Source: an uncultured Pelagimonas sp. (GTDB lineage: Bacteria > Pseudomonadota > Alphaproteobacteria > Rhodobacterales > Rhodobacteraceae). Taken from it: 64,000 nt of DNA. The stretch spans positions 1 to 64,000 of the forward strand of contig NZ_CANMKO010000010.1 in the NCBI RefSeq assembly GCF_947498515.1, written 5' to 3'. Under the pieces are notes generated by a model, which was not told the origin of the DNA, searched no databases, and was given only the letters and a program-made list of their open reading frames with translations. Shown here piece by piece: positions 16,572 to 24,073 of the stretch; the stretch's first letter is position 1; each line of letters opens with the position of its first letter. A program made the position numbers and the translations under genes.

Positions 16572-17099
16572 ATGCCGAAGATTGTCGATCACGATGCTTA
16601 CAAACAAGAATTGGCAGGCCGTGCCGCCGTTCTTTTTGCCGAACAGGGCTATTCCGGCCTTGGGATGCGCAAGATTGCCGAGGCGCTTGGACTGTCGAAA
16701 AGCGCGCTTTACCACTATTTTCCGTCGAAAAAGGAGCTGTTCCTTGCTTGCACGGCTGTCGCAACGGCCCCGCAAGACGCACCTCCGCTAACCGGGTCTC
16801 CGTGCGATCAGCTGATGGCCATGGCAACGGATATGCGCTCGGGGTTTGCCAGTGAAATGGCGCTTGTTTTCGACTTTATCCGCGGTATGTCCCCGACGGA
16901 CATCGCCAAAGATCCGGCAATGAAACAGGCCATGTCAAACTACCAAACCACAATCCAAAACATCACCGGCCCCAAGGTCGCGGATGAAATCCTGACGCTG
17001 CTGATTGGCGCGCTCATGCTTGATCTGTTTAGTGGCGGCTCATGGCCAGAGGATGCCATACGCGCCCGTTTTGACCGTGTTTTGGCTCAGAATTCATAG
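16572..17099 (+). CDS. TetR/AcrR family regulator
   Basis: This 175-residue protein has an N-terminal TetR helix-turn-helix (about 10-56, with YSGLGMRKIAEALGLSKSAL and YHYFPSKKELF) and a ligand-binding C-terminal half without recognisable specificity. The ATG at 16572 has GGAAAAG upstream; an in-frame upstream ATG at 16509 would add an unrelated tail. It is divergent from the DUF2269-DUF1295 pair and most likely represses that pair and itself. Its 3' end overlaps the convergent sulfotransferase gene by 13 nt. Confidence 0.88.
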   Translation: MPKIVDHDAYKQELAGRAAVLFAEQGYSGLGMRKIAEALGLSKSALYHYFPSKKELFLACTAVATAPQDAPPLTGSPCDQLMAMATDMRSGFASEMALVFDFIRGMSPTDIAKDPAMKQAMSNYQTTIQNITGPKVADEILTLLIGALMLDLFSGGSWPEDAIRARFDRVLAQNS

Positions 17100-17725
17100 C
17101 CAAACCGCGCGATATCTTCGGCACAAAGCCGCCCCAAAAGGTCGCGCAGTTCGTCATCGTAATACCGTCGGTAGTCGCCGCGCTCCGACTTGTTTTCATG
17201 CGGCATGTCCGGGCAAAACCCCAAATGCTCGACAAGTGGCTCGATATCTTGATCAAGATGTTCAAGCCGCAAAAACGCCCCCCGCTCAACCCCATCCACC
17301 GTGCGCATATAGCGCCCGTAGGGCCAAGCGATCAGCGTCGACATCGTCAATCTATGATGCAGGAAATCACCAAATTCCAACTGCTTAGCAATCTGAACAG
17401 CCGGGTGATCAAAACCTTGCCCCTGAAGCCAATGGTAATAGCTCACCACCCGATCCCACGGATTGCGCACAAGCGTGAAACAGAACATCGCGCCAATCGT
17501 GTCCACATCAAACGCCCCGTCGATATCGGTTAGGTTCGAGTGTTTCCAAACCCGCCCTTTGGCTTTGAGCGCTTCGGCACGAGCCCGGCGTTTACGGGCC
17601 TTTGGCGTGTCGCCAATCAAAATATCATCGCGATGCGCCCGCGCCTCAAGCGCCAACGCCATCGACGTGCCCCCGGTTTTGGGGATATGAACAAAGATGA
17701 ACCGACGGCCGGGCGAAATAATCAT
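17087..17725 (-). CDS. sulfotransferase family 2 protein
   Basis: This 212-residue protein carries the two PAPS-binding signatures of sulfotransferase family 2: the 5'-phosphosulfate loop FVHIPKTGGTSM (about 11-22) and the 3'-phosphate site TLVRNPWDRVVSYYHWL (about 84-100). In bacteria such enzymes sulfate surface glycans or small molecules; the acceptor is unknown. There is no signal peptide. It overlaps the end of the TetR gene by 13 nt tail to tail and stands alone as a transcription unit. Confidence 0.88.
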   Translation of the reverse strand: MIISPGRRFIFVHIPKTGGTSMALALEARAHRDDILIGDTPKARKRRARAEALKAKGRVWKHSNLTDIDGAFDVDTIGAMFCFTLVRNPWDRVVSYYHWLQGQGFDHPAVQIAKQLEFGDFLHHRLTMSTLIAWPYGRYMRTVDGVERGAFLRLEHLDQDIEPLVEHLGFCPDMPHENKSERGDYRRYYDDELRDLLGRLCAEDIARFGYEF

Positions 17726-17821
17726 GCCTTAGTCTAACCTCCTCTCGCGCGACACGGAATCCCCTTTTCACGCGCTGCCTGCCTGCGCATAGTGCCGCAA
17801 CAAAACAGAGCGAGGAACATA

Positions 17822-19444
17822 ATGGGCTGGATGCGTGACGAAACCGGGTTAGAGAAAAATGCCGCAAACTATGTGCCGCTGACGCCGCTATCCTTTTTGA
17901 AGCGCGCCGCCACGATTTGGCCCGATCACCTTGCCGTCGTTTACGGCCCGCATCGCAAGACCTATGCCGACTACATCACCCGTGTGACACGCCTGGCCTC
18001 GGGGTTGACCAAGCTTGGCGTCAAACCCGGCGATGTGGTCGCCGCGATCTTGCCCAATATCCCGGCCCAAGCCGAGGCACATTTTGGTGTGCCCGCTTGT
18101 GGCGCGGTTTTGAATGCGATTAACACCCGACTTGATGTCGATACGATCACCTACATCCTTGACCACGGTGAAGCCAAAGTGGTGCTGTGCGATCCGCAAT
18201 TCTTGCCGGTTTTGGCCGAAGCGATCGAGCAAATGGCCACTACACCGCCGCAGATCATTGAGGTTGCCGACGACATCGCAGGGGTGCATGCCCATGGTCA
18301 TTACATGGAATACGAGGAACTGTTGGCCTCTGGTGATCCTGGTTTTGACTGGATCATGCCCGAGGATGAATGGGAAAGCCTCGCGCTCAACTACACCTCT
18401 GGCACCACCGGGCGACCCAAGGGAGTGGTCTACCACCATCGCGGTGCCTATCTAAATGCCATGGGTCAGGTGCTAAGCTGGCGCATGACCTTGCACCCAA
18501 TTTACCTGACGATTGTGCCGCTGTTTCACTGCAACGGCTGGTGTCACACATGGATGATGCCCGCCTTGGGCGGAACGGTTGTGTGCTGTCGCGATATCAC
18601 CGCCAAGGCGATCTTTGACGCCATCGCCGACGAAGGGGTGACCCATTTTGGCGGCGCGCCGATTGTTTTGAACATGCTGGTCAATGAACCAGAGGCCCAA
18701 CGCCCCGTCGATCATGTAGTCGAGGTCTTTACCGCCGGTGCGCCCCCTGCCCCGGCTACGCTCGCCAAGATCGAGCCGATGGGGTTCAACGTCACACAGG
18801 TTTATGGATTGACCGAAGTCTATGGCCCGGCGACCGAATGCACATGGAATACCCGTTGGGATGATCTTGAGGGTGATGAACGCGCCGCGATCAAAGCCCG
18901 GCAGGGTGTCGCAATGCCCTTTATCGAAGAGGTCCGGGTTACCGATGACGAGATGACCGACGTTGCCCGCGACAGCACCGCCAAGGGCGAAATTCTGTTT
19001 CGCGGCAATGGTGTTATGAAAGGGTATCTCAAAAACCAGCGTGCCACGGATGAGGCATTTTCCGGCGGCTACTTTCATTCTGGCGACATCGCGGTTCACC
19101 ACCCCGATAGCTATGTGCAAATCGCCGACCGCGCCAAAGACATCATCATTTCAGGGGGGGAAAACATCTCTTCGGTCGAGGTCGAAGCCTGTTTGATGAA
19201 TCACGAGGCGGTCTTGCTTTGTGCCGTTGTGGCGAAACCCGACGAAAAATGGGGGGAGGTTCCTTGCGCCTTTGTTGAGCTTAAAGACGGTCACGACTGT
19301 ACAGAGGCTGAGATTATCAGCTTTGCCAAAGATCGGCTTGCTGGCTTCAAGACGCCCAAAGTTGTGGTTTTCCAAGAGCTTCCCAAAACCTCAACAGGCA
19401 AAATTCAGAAGTTTGAATTGCGCAGTTTTGCCAAAACCCTATGA
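17822..19444 (+). CDS. AMP-dependent acyl-CoA synthetase
   Basis: This 540-residue ANL-family ligase activates a carboxylic acid to its CoA thioester through an acyl-adenylate. Motifs include the P-loop YTSGTTGRPKGVVYHH (about 195), VYGLTEVYGP (about 330), FHSGDIAVHHPDSYVQIADR and the catalytic-lysine end KTSTGKIQKFELR. It resembles the medium/short-chain group that includes plant AAE and DmdB-like ligases; the substrate cannot be assigned by eye. The ATG at 17822 follows GAGGAA. An in-frame start at 17792 would add ten residues of weak support. It is monocistronic. Confidence 0.9.
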   Translation: MGWMRDETGLEKNAANYVPLTPLSFLKRAATIWPDHLAVVYGPHRKTYADYITRVTRLASGLTKLGVKPGDVVAAILPNIPAQAEAHFGVPACGAVLNAINTRLDVDTITYILDHGEAKVVLCDPQFLPVLAEAIEQMATTPPQIIEVADDIAGVHAHGHYMEYEELLASGDPGFDWIMPEDEWESLALNYTSGTTGRPKGVVYHHRGAYLNAMGQVLSWRMTLHPIYLTIVPLFHCNGWCHTWMMPALGGTVVCCRDITAKAIFDAIADEGVTHFGGAPIVLNMLVNEPEAQRPVDHVVEVFTAGAPPAPATLAKIEPMGFNVTQVYGLTEVYGPATECTWNTRWDDLEGDERAAIKARQGVAMPFIEEVRVTDDEMTDVARDSTAKGEILFRGNGVMKGYLKNQRATDEAFSGGYFHSGDIAVHHPDSYVQIADRAKDIIISGGENISSVEVEACLMNHEAVLLCAVVAKPDEKWGEVPCAFVELKDGHDCTEAEIISFAKDRLAGFKTPKVVVFQELPKTSTGKIQKFELRSFAKTL

Positions 19445-19445
19445 C

Positions 19446-19484
19446 AAAAAAAACGCCGGGTAGAGGTAAAACCTCTCCCGGCGT
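19446..19484 (-). terminator. terminator of the luxR-type gene
   Basis: ACGCCGGG (19453-19460) pairs with CCCGGCGT (19477-19484), extended by AGAGG/CCTCT. On the minus strand TTTTTTT follows. It begins 2 nt beyond the convergent synthetase stop but lies about 90 nt after the luxR stop. Confidence 0.75.
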
Positions 19485-19572
19485 CGCGTCATATAAATAA
19501 AGCCTTACATGGCGTCTCACACAACACACTCACACATAGTGAACATGTTGATTTTTGGAGATTCTTTCAAGT

Positions 19573-20679
19573 TCATTTTTCTTCATCTTTGGTGAAGTCG
19601 CGATTGCGCAAAACGAGATCTTGTTTCTTCAACCCGCCCAATTTAACGCTGGCAGATTTCCAAATATCGGCATTCGCGCGAACCGAAATGCCAAATAGCT
19701 CGGCACCGTCTTTGACTTTGCCACCATGTGCCAAAAGTCGTACCAAAAGCTTTTCCCGCTCATTCAGATTCGAATGTTCCCAATCCGGGGCAGCCTTCAC
19801 AACATCTTGTTTTCTCATAATAAACAAAATTCGATAGCCATTGCTTTCACCGGACAAATGCTCCAGACGAACATCTTTCGCGACGAACGGTTGCCATTTC
19901 TCGGCCTCATCTGAGGCCGAAAACCCTGCCAATGACGTCAATTCTTTTGGCAAATAGGGGGACCATTGTTGTGGAAGCGCAAGCGTCTCTCCGGGAATTG
20001 CCTGCAAAACTCCCGCCTCTGTTAGATGTGTTGCCGCCGCATTCAGTGTCGACACCACATGTTTAAGGTCCACCACGATACATGGATCCGACATGTGCTC
20101 AACAATCGAGGGGATCGGCCAATAGTCTGATCTGGCGATAAAAACATCCCGGCCCGCCGTCCAAACTTCTTTCAAGTCGGACAAAACCTCAGACAGCCGT
20201 TGAATAATCTGGTCGCTGTTGCGGGCTTGTTCTGCGTCCAAATACAGATTTAATGCCGTCCACCCGGTGTCATCCTGATCGACCACCGCAACGATGCTAT
20301 CCACCAGTCCTTGTGGCTCAAGCCACCCCCAAAACATGGTCTCTTGAAGCTTTTTCAAAGGCAGAAAACGGCTGAGCTCATAGGGTGTAAATGGAAAGTT
20401 TTGCGCCTCGATTTGGTTCCAGGGATCGGTTGACGCAAATTGGGTCAGAAAGGTCTCAACTTCTTGGCGAGAAAACCCATAAATGAGCGGGCTCTGCCAC
20501 TCGTTTTGGAGCGTTGTCGGAATCACAATTTGCGCGCCTCTCAGGGTGCGTCGAGAGATCAATGCTTTGGAAGCTCCGCAATATTCACATAAAGAATGCA
20601 AAGCCGCATCCCAGCACTTTGGGTCCAAAACCGTCCGCGAAAGTGCTGTGACCAATTCCGCTGCCAACGCGTCTTTCAT
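19573..20679 (-). CDS. LuxR-type helix-turn-helix regulator
   Basis: This 368-residue protein has a C-terminal LuxR-like DNA-binding domain (about 305-360: LNEREKLLVRLLAHGGKVKDG then LFGISVRANADIWKSASVKLG). The N-terminal 290 residues show no acyl-homoserine-lactone-binding signature that I recognise. The usual Thr/Val-rich recognition helix is altered (ISVRANADIWKSA), so DNA contacts may be unusual. I start at the ATG at 20679; an upstream in-frame extension to 20853 would cross a strong hairpin (20804-20840) and lacks a ribosome site. The target is unknown; it lies 290 bp from the SARP-linked cluster. Confidence 0.75.
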   Translation of the reverse strand: MKDALAAELVTALSRTVLDPKCWDAALHSLCEYCGASKALISRRTLRGAQIVIPTTLQNEWQSPLIYGFSRQEVETFLTQFASTDPWNQIEAQNFPFTPYELSRFLPLKKLQETMFWGWLEPQGLVDSIVAVVDQDDTGWTALNLYLDAEQARNSDQIIQRLSEVLSDLKEVWTAGRDVFIARSDYWPIPSIVEHMSDPCIVVDLKHVVSTLNAAATHLTEAGVLQAIPGETLALPQQWSPYLPKELTSLAGFSASDEAEKWQPFVAKDVRLEHLSGESNGYRILFIMRKQDVVKAAPDWEHSNLNEREKLLVRLLAHGGKVKDGAELFGISVRANADIWKSASVKLGGLKKQDLVLRNRDFTKDEEK

Positions 20680-20803
20680 GCAATCTGCCCTACATAAGTA
20701 TAGCCTATCGTTAACAAATAATGACAGGTTAGGAAAAGAGAATAAAAGACGCAGGGACATCTTGGCGTCTTGCAAAAACTTGTGATCGATCTGGTTAGAT
20801 TTA

Positions 20804-20840
20804 CCACCCCGGCTTAGGCTAAATAGCCAAGACGGGGTGG
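20804..20840. other. long imperfect hairpin in the luxR 5' region
   Basis: CCACCCCG pairs with CGGGGTGG, then CTT with AAG and GGCT with AGCC around an AAAT loop, giving about 15 pairs with small bulges. It lies about 125-160 bp upstream of the luxR start, without a T-run on either side. Together with 20938-20958 it is the notable content of the 289-bp gap 20680-20968. Confidence 0.5.
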
Positions 20841-20937
20841 CATTGAGGCGCACATTATACTCGCGGGAACAAACACATACTCAGCCGCCAAAACCCTTGC
20901 CCAACACCAATACTGGGCTCGCCCCAATTCTATCAAA

Positions 20938-20958
20938 GCGGGCCGCAACACAGCCCGC
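20938..20958 (-). terminator. terminator-like hairpin after the orphan 86-residue gene
   Basis: GCGGGC (20938-20943) pairs with GCCCGC (20953-20958). On the minus strand TTTG follows. It is 11 nt past the stop codon at 20969. Confidence 0.5.
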
Positions 20959-20968
20959 CAATTCCATG

Positions 20969-21229
20969 TCAATTCTTGGCGACAATTCTCATTTCTATCG
21001 CCTCACCCTCGGGATCAAATTCGCCGAAGTCGCCACCAACATGAGGATAAGTAACGATTTCATTGAGTTTCGTAGCACCAATTGCATTGAGTTGATTCAA
21101 TTGATCCGTGTCCCAACTCGGGTCAGGAGTGGTCGGCGGAGAGCTATTCGCCTCATCGCCGCGAATGACGCGTAAAACCGGTTTATCCAACAGAGCCTTT
21201 GCACCTACAACTTTTAGCTTCTCGCTCAT
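20969..21229 (-). CDS. hypothetical protein, 86 residues, unrecognised
   Basis: I do not recognise this 86-residue protein. It is acidic overall, has no signal peptide, membrane segment or cysteine, and contains a Pro/Ser/Thr/Asp-rich middle (NSSPPTTPDPSWDTDQLNQL). The coding call is supported by an excellent ribosome site (AAGGAG, 12 nt before ATG 21229), by its position 35 nt after the 159-residue gene and by the hairpin after its stop. It probably forms a two-gene unit with that upstream gene, driven by the promoter with phased GGTCA repeats. A small structural, partner or precursor-peptide role is possible but unsupported. Confidence 0.65.
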   Translation of the reverse strand: MSEKLKVVGAKALLDKPVLRVIRGDEANSSPPTTPDPSWDTDQLNQLNAIGATKLNEIVTYPHVGGDFGEFDPEGEAIEMRIVAKN

Positions 21230-21264
21230 GTTCCCACTCCTTCAAATTCTCTAGTCTCAGCCCG

Positions 21265-21744
21265 TCAGCGCGCACGCTGACGGCCCAACCGCCGCACAGT
21301 TTCCGTGCCGACAGGCAAATCGTCACATACCGGTTGATACCCGTAACGATCCGAATACGAATGCCGACGGACAGTGCCATCTGGCTTTTGGCTCTCAATA
21401 ACCCGGAACCCACACACAAGTTCATTGGTGACCCTGTAGGCGTTTCCGCGCTCAAGCCACCCGCCGTAAAACGCGGTGCCCGAGGCATCGCGCATCACAA
21501 TTTCAACAAAGCCGGATTGCTGCATCTCAAACATGAGATCCATGGCCGAAGCGTCTATCAAAGACGGATGCCCGGCGCGCAACCACTGCGATGACACCTT
21601 TGCACCGATCAAGCTACTGACCGGGTACTCGAACTCGGACATGATAACGCTGAGTACCGATGAAACATCTTCGTCTTTCTCAAAATCACGTATATCCGCG
21701 CCGTACTGCGCGTAGAGTCTGAGAAAGCTAAAGCTTCCCGGCAT
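21265..21744 (-). CDS. hypothetical protein, 159 residues, unrecognised
   Basis: I do not recognise the family. The protein is soluble, with no signal peptide, and has a segment FVEIVMRDASGTAFYGGWLE (about 78-97) that could be part of a PAS-like or lipocalin-like sheet. The C-terminus is Arg-rich. The ATG at 21744 has only a weak GGGGAA site. It is the first gene after a promoter region carrying four GGTCA units spaced 11 bp (21805-21842), so it is the best candidate target of the SARP-like activator encoded at 25442-27040. Confidence 0.62.
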   Translation of the reverse strand: MPGSFSFLRLYAQYGADIRDFEKDEDVSSVLSVIMSEFEYPVSSLIGAKVSSQWLRAGHPSLIDASAMDLMFEMQQSGFVEIVMRDASGTAFYGGWLERGNAYRVTNELVCGFRVIESQKPDGTVRRHSYSDRYGYQPVCDDLPVGTETVRRLGRQRAR

Positions 21745-21790
21745 AATCCAATTCCCCGTCTCGGTGCCTGTCTATCGCGGCTTGCGAAAA

Positions 21791-21846
21791 CCTTAACAGG
21801 CGCGGGTCATGAGATGGTCAATCCTGGGTCAATCCCCGGTCAAAAA
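21791..21846 (-). promoter_or_regulatory. SARP-type operator: four GGTCA units in 11-bp phase
   Basis: GGTCA occurs at 21805, 21816, 21827 and 21838, each exactly 11 bp apart (TGACC on the minus strand, mostly within ATTGACC or TTTGACC). On the minus strand the last unit ends 8 nt before TTAAGG (21796-21791), a possible -10. The spacing from the nearest TTGACC to this -10 is 19 bp, too long for unaided sigma-70. SARP activators of actinomycetes bind phased direct repeats of this geometry. The start codon of the 159-residue gene is about 47 bp downstream. Confidence 0.65.
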
Positions 21847-21885
21847 CCTTGAAAATTTCAAAAAGTTTCACCTGTTTTCACCACC

Positions 21886-21916
21886 GCCTTGGGCCGTCTC
21901 GGCAATTGCCCAAGGC
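21886..21916 (-). other. hairpin after the S8 protease gene
   Basis: GCCTTGGGC (21886-21894) and GCCCAAGGC (21908-21916) form a perfect 9-pair stem with a 13-nt loop, 16 nt past the stop at 21932. No T-run follows on the minus strand. Confidence 0.5.
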
Positions 21917-21931
21917 AGTGGGTACAGTTTT

Positions 21932-24073
21932 CTAGTTTTCTTGGCGCAACACTTCTCGTGCCGCTCCACTTGGCACCCGACCCGCTCCGGCACGTGCCGG
22001 GTCAAGCTCCGCGCCGCGAGTGGCCAAGCTCACCGCATAAGTACGCAAGTCCGGCTTGGATGATGCTCCGGATGCTTCGGCAAGGCCGTCCAAAATCGCA
22101 TCGGCAAGTTTGCGAGACAGGTTCGCTGTGGCCGCACTGGTTCCGTTGGCAAGGCGCACCGTTCCTGACCCCGTTCCGGCCGCCAGCATGGATCGCCGCG
22201 CGTCAGATAGCTCAACCTCCAACGCGACCAACGGCCCAATGGGCTCATCGCCGGGCACATCCGCTCCGGCCCCTGCGGACGAATAGGCCGCCATAGCGTC
22301 CGACGAGGGCCCTCGCGCGGCCGCGGCAACCAAGGCCCCTGCGGCGCAGGCATTGCTGCTCATTGTATTGCGCCGCTTGATTGGATTTCCGGCGATGGAC
22401 AATGCCTCATCCAAACGCCCGTTCTCCAGACGTCGCTGATGGCTTGGGTGATCCAGATAGGCTTGCCGGCCTCGCGCCGGGAACCCGGCCAAACTGTCCC
22501 CGCGTTCAACCCAAAGCATCACCCGTTCCTCCCTGGAAAGCGCCGCTCCCTGTTTGGGGCCAAACACCAAACGCCAACGCCCCGCAGGCGCGACAAGCGC
22601 GGTCGGATCGTCACTCGCAGTTGGACGAATGGCCAGCGTGACCCGTGTCCGCGCTTTGCCTGACATTCCAACAGGAAGCGCATAATCGGGCAAATCTCGC
22701 TGAACATAAATCCTTGCAATTGCAGCACTTGGGTCTGCCATATCCTGCAACTCACCATCTTGGGAAAGAGGCGCGGGAGGTGGTTCATAGCCAATCGTGG
22801 TTGGTGGAACGACGTCAAACTCAAACGGCAAGTCAGGGCAATCACCCTCTAGCCAGAATTGGACAAAACTGGCGGTTTTGTCATCTGGTTGCAGGCACAA
22901 ATACAGCTCTTGCCTTTGGACAATGTCGTCCGATGTCAGCTCGGCATGACAATCCGCTTGAAATGAATTTCCGGCCGACACGGTGACCGCTGCAAACTCA
23001 TTGCGGTCTAGGCGAAGCTGAAAATCCGCGTCCAAAAGCCCCTGCCCGTCATGGCGGCCGCTATGATCACCAAAGCTGTAGTTCAGCAAAACCTCATGGG
23101 GCACATTTGCATAAAGCTGCCGCGCCGCGTGCCAGACCCAATTCATCGCAGATTTCACATAGATTTCATGCATGAAACCGTTGGTTTGCGCGACCAATTG
23201 CGGAGGGAGTTCGACCGCTAAAATCCGGTGACGCGTGGCTTTGGGATCATCGATATCGCGCCCGGCCGCGATATCGAGCATCATGCCACCATGACAATAG
23301 GATTGCGCCAAGGGCCTATTTCCGGCCCGCCACGACGCACCTGCTGGATTGGCAATTTCGGAATAAACGGCTGCCTCGCTGTCTAAATCCCCGCCAATTC
23401 GGCCCAGAAAGGCATCAATCTCTGCTCCGGCAATTTGCCGACCAATCACCACCTCGCTGGCCGACGCCCCCTCGATGCCGCGCCCTTGCAACCAAACCGC
23501 ATCCAACCGGCTATGGGCACGCCCATGGCGAAACCGGGCATGGGCAAAGGGGATCGCGTGATCGATGATCGCCGTCACCACCAAGGGGTCGCCATCTGTC
23601 TGCGCCCCGTTGGTTTGTTCACGTTCTCCTAAGGTACGGGGTTGGAGCCCGAAGGATGTCGCGGTTTGAGCCGCCGCAACCCCTTGGGCGGTTTCCCCCA
23701 ACCGGCTGCCGGAAATAGCCGACGTGTCATCCCCACCGAGATGGGCTTGCAAAGCGGCTGGCAACTCAAAGCTAGGGCAATCGACCTTCTCAAAAACGAT
23801 GAGCTCATTGGGGCCCGTCTCGTAGCCATCCTTGCCAGCGTTTTGATCCGCATATAGCCAATGCGCCAAATCGTGATCGGTTACCTTGTAGCCAGATTGC
23901 GTTGCGAAAAAGCTGTGCATATCCGCAGCTGTCTTTGCGCCACTCACCCCCGGCTGCGTGTAGATGATCCTAGGCCGCCAGCCAGTTGACCCGCGCTCCT
24001 CTTGTGTCTGGGCCAACCAATCCCCCATCGGATCGGCCTGCGTCGATGGCAAGGATGTCCATGTCAGGGTCAT
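21932..24073 (-). CDS. subtilisin-like (S8) serine protease, divergent
   Basis: This 713-residue protein has the S8 triad in order: Asp171 (AIIDHAIPFAH), His261 (SYCHGGMMLDIAAG), the oxyanion Asn369 (VTVSAGN) and Ser646 (NGTSAATANLS). Compared with secreted subtilisins, the Asp-His spacing is long (about 90) and about 270 residues separate Asn and Ser, so an extra domain is inserted. There is no signal peptide, which is unusual for the family and points to a cytoplasmic or non-classically exported enzyme. The ATG at 24073 overlaps the PAP2-gene stop as ATGA; an in-frame ATG at 24112 is less likely. It is probably co-transcribed with that gene. Confidence 0.82.
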   Translation of the reverse strand: MTLTWTSLPSTQADPMGDWLAQTQEERGSTGWRPRIIYTQPGVSGAKTAADMHSFFATQSGYKVTDHDLAHWLYADQNAGKDGYETGPNELIVFEKVDCPSFELPAALQAHLGGDDTSAISGSRLGETAQGVAAAQTATSFGLQPRTLGEREQTNGAQTDGDPLVVTAIIDHAIPFAHARFRHGRAHSRLDAVWLQGRGIEGASASEVVIGRQIAGAEIDAFLGRIGGDLDSEAAVYSEIANPAGASWRAGNRPLAQSYCHGGMMLDIAAGRDIDDPKATRHRILAVELPPQLVAQTNGFMHEIYVKSAMNWVWHAARQLYANVPHEVLLNYSFGDHSGRHDGQGLLDADFQLRLDRNEFAAVTVSAGNSFQADCHAELTSDDIVQRQELYLCLQPDDKTASFVQFWLEGDCPDLPFEFDVVPPTTIGYEPPPAPLSQDGELQDMADPSAAIARIYVQRDLPDYALPVGMSGKARTRVTLAIRPTASDDPTALVAPAGRWRLVFGPKQGAALSREERVMLWVERGDSLAGFPARGRQAYLDHPSHQRRLENGRLDEALSIAGNPIKRRNTMSSNACAAGALVAAAARGPSSDAMAAYSSAGAGADVPGDEPIGPLVALEVELSDARRSMLAAGTGSGTVRLANGTSAATANLSRKLADAILDGLAEASGASSKPDLRTYAVSLATRGAELDPARAGAGRVPSGAAREVLRQEN

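Noticed and set aside
17822-19444. Calling the acyl-CoA synthetase DmdB (methylmercaptopropionate-CoA ligase)
   Set aside because: The family resemblance is real, but no dmd genes are nearby and specificity cannot be read from the motifs.
20680-20853. N-terminal extension of the LuxR-type protein
   Set aside because: The extension crosses a strong hairpin, lacks a ribosome site and adds no domain; ATG 20679 is preferred.
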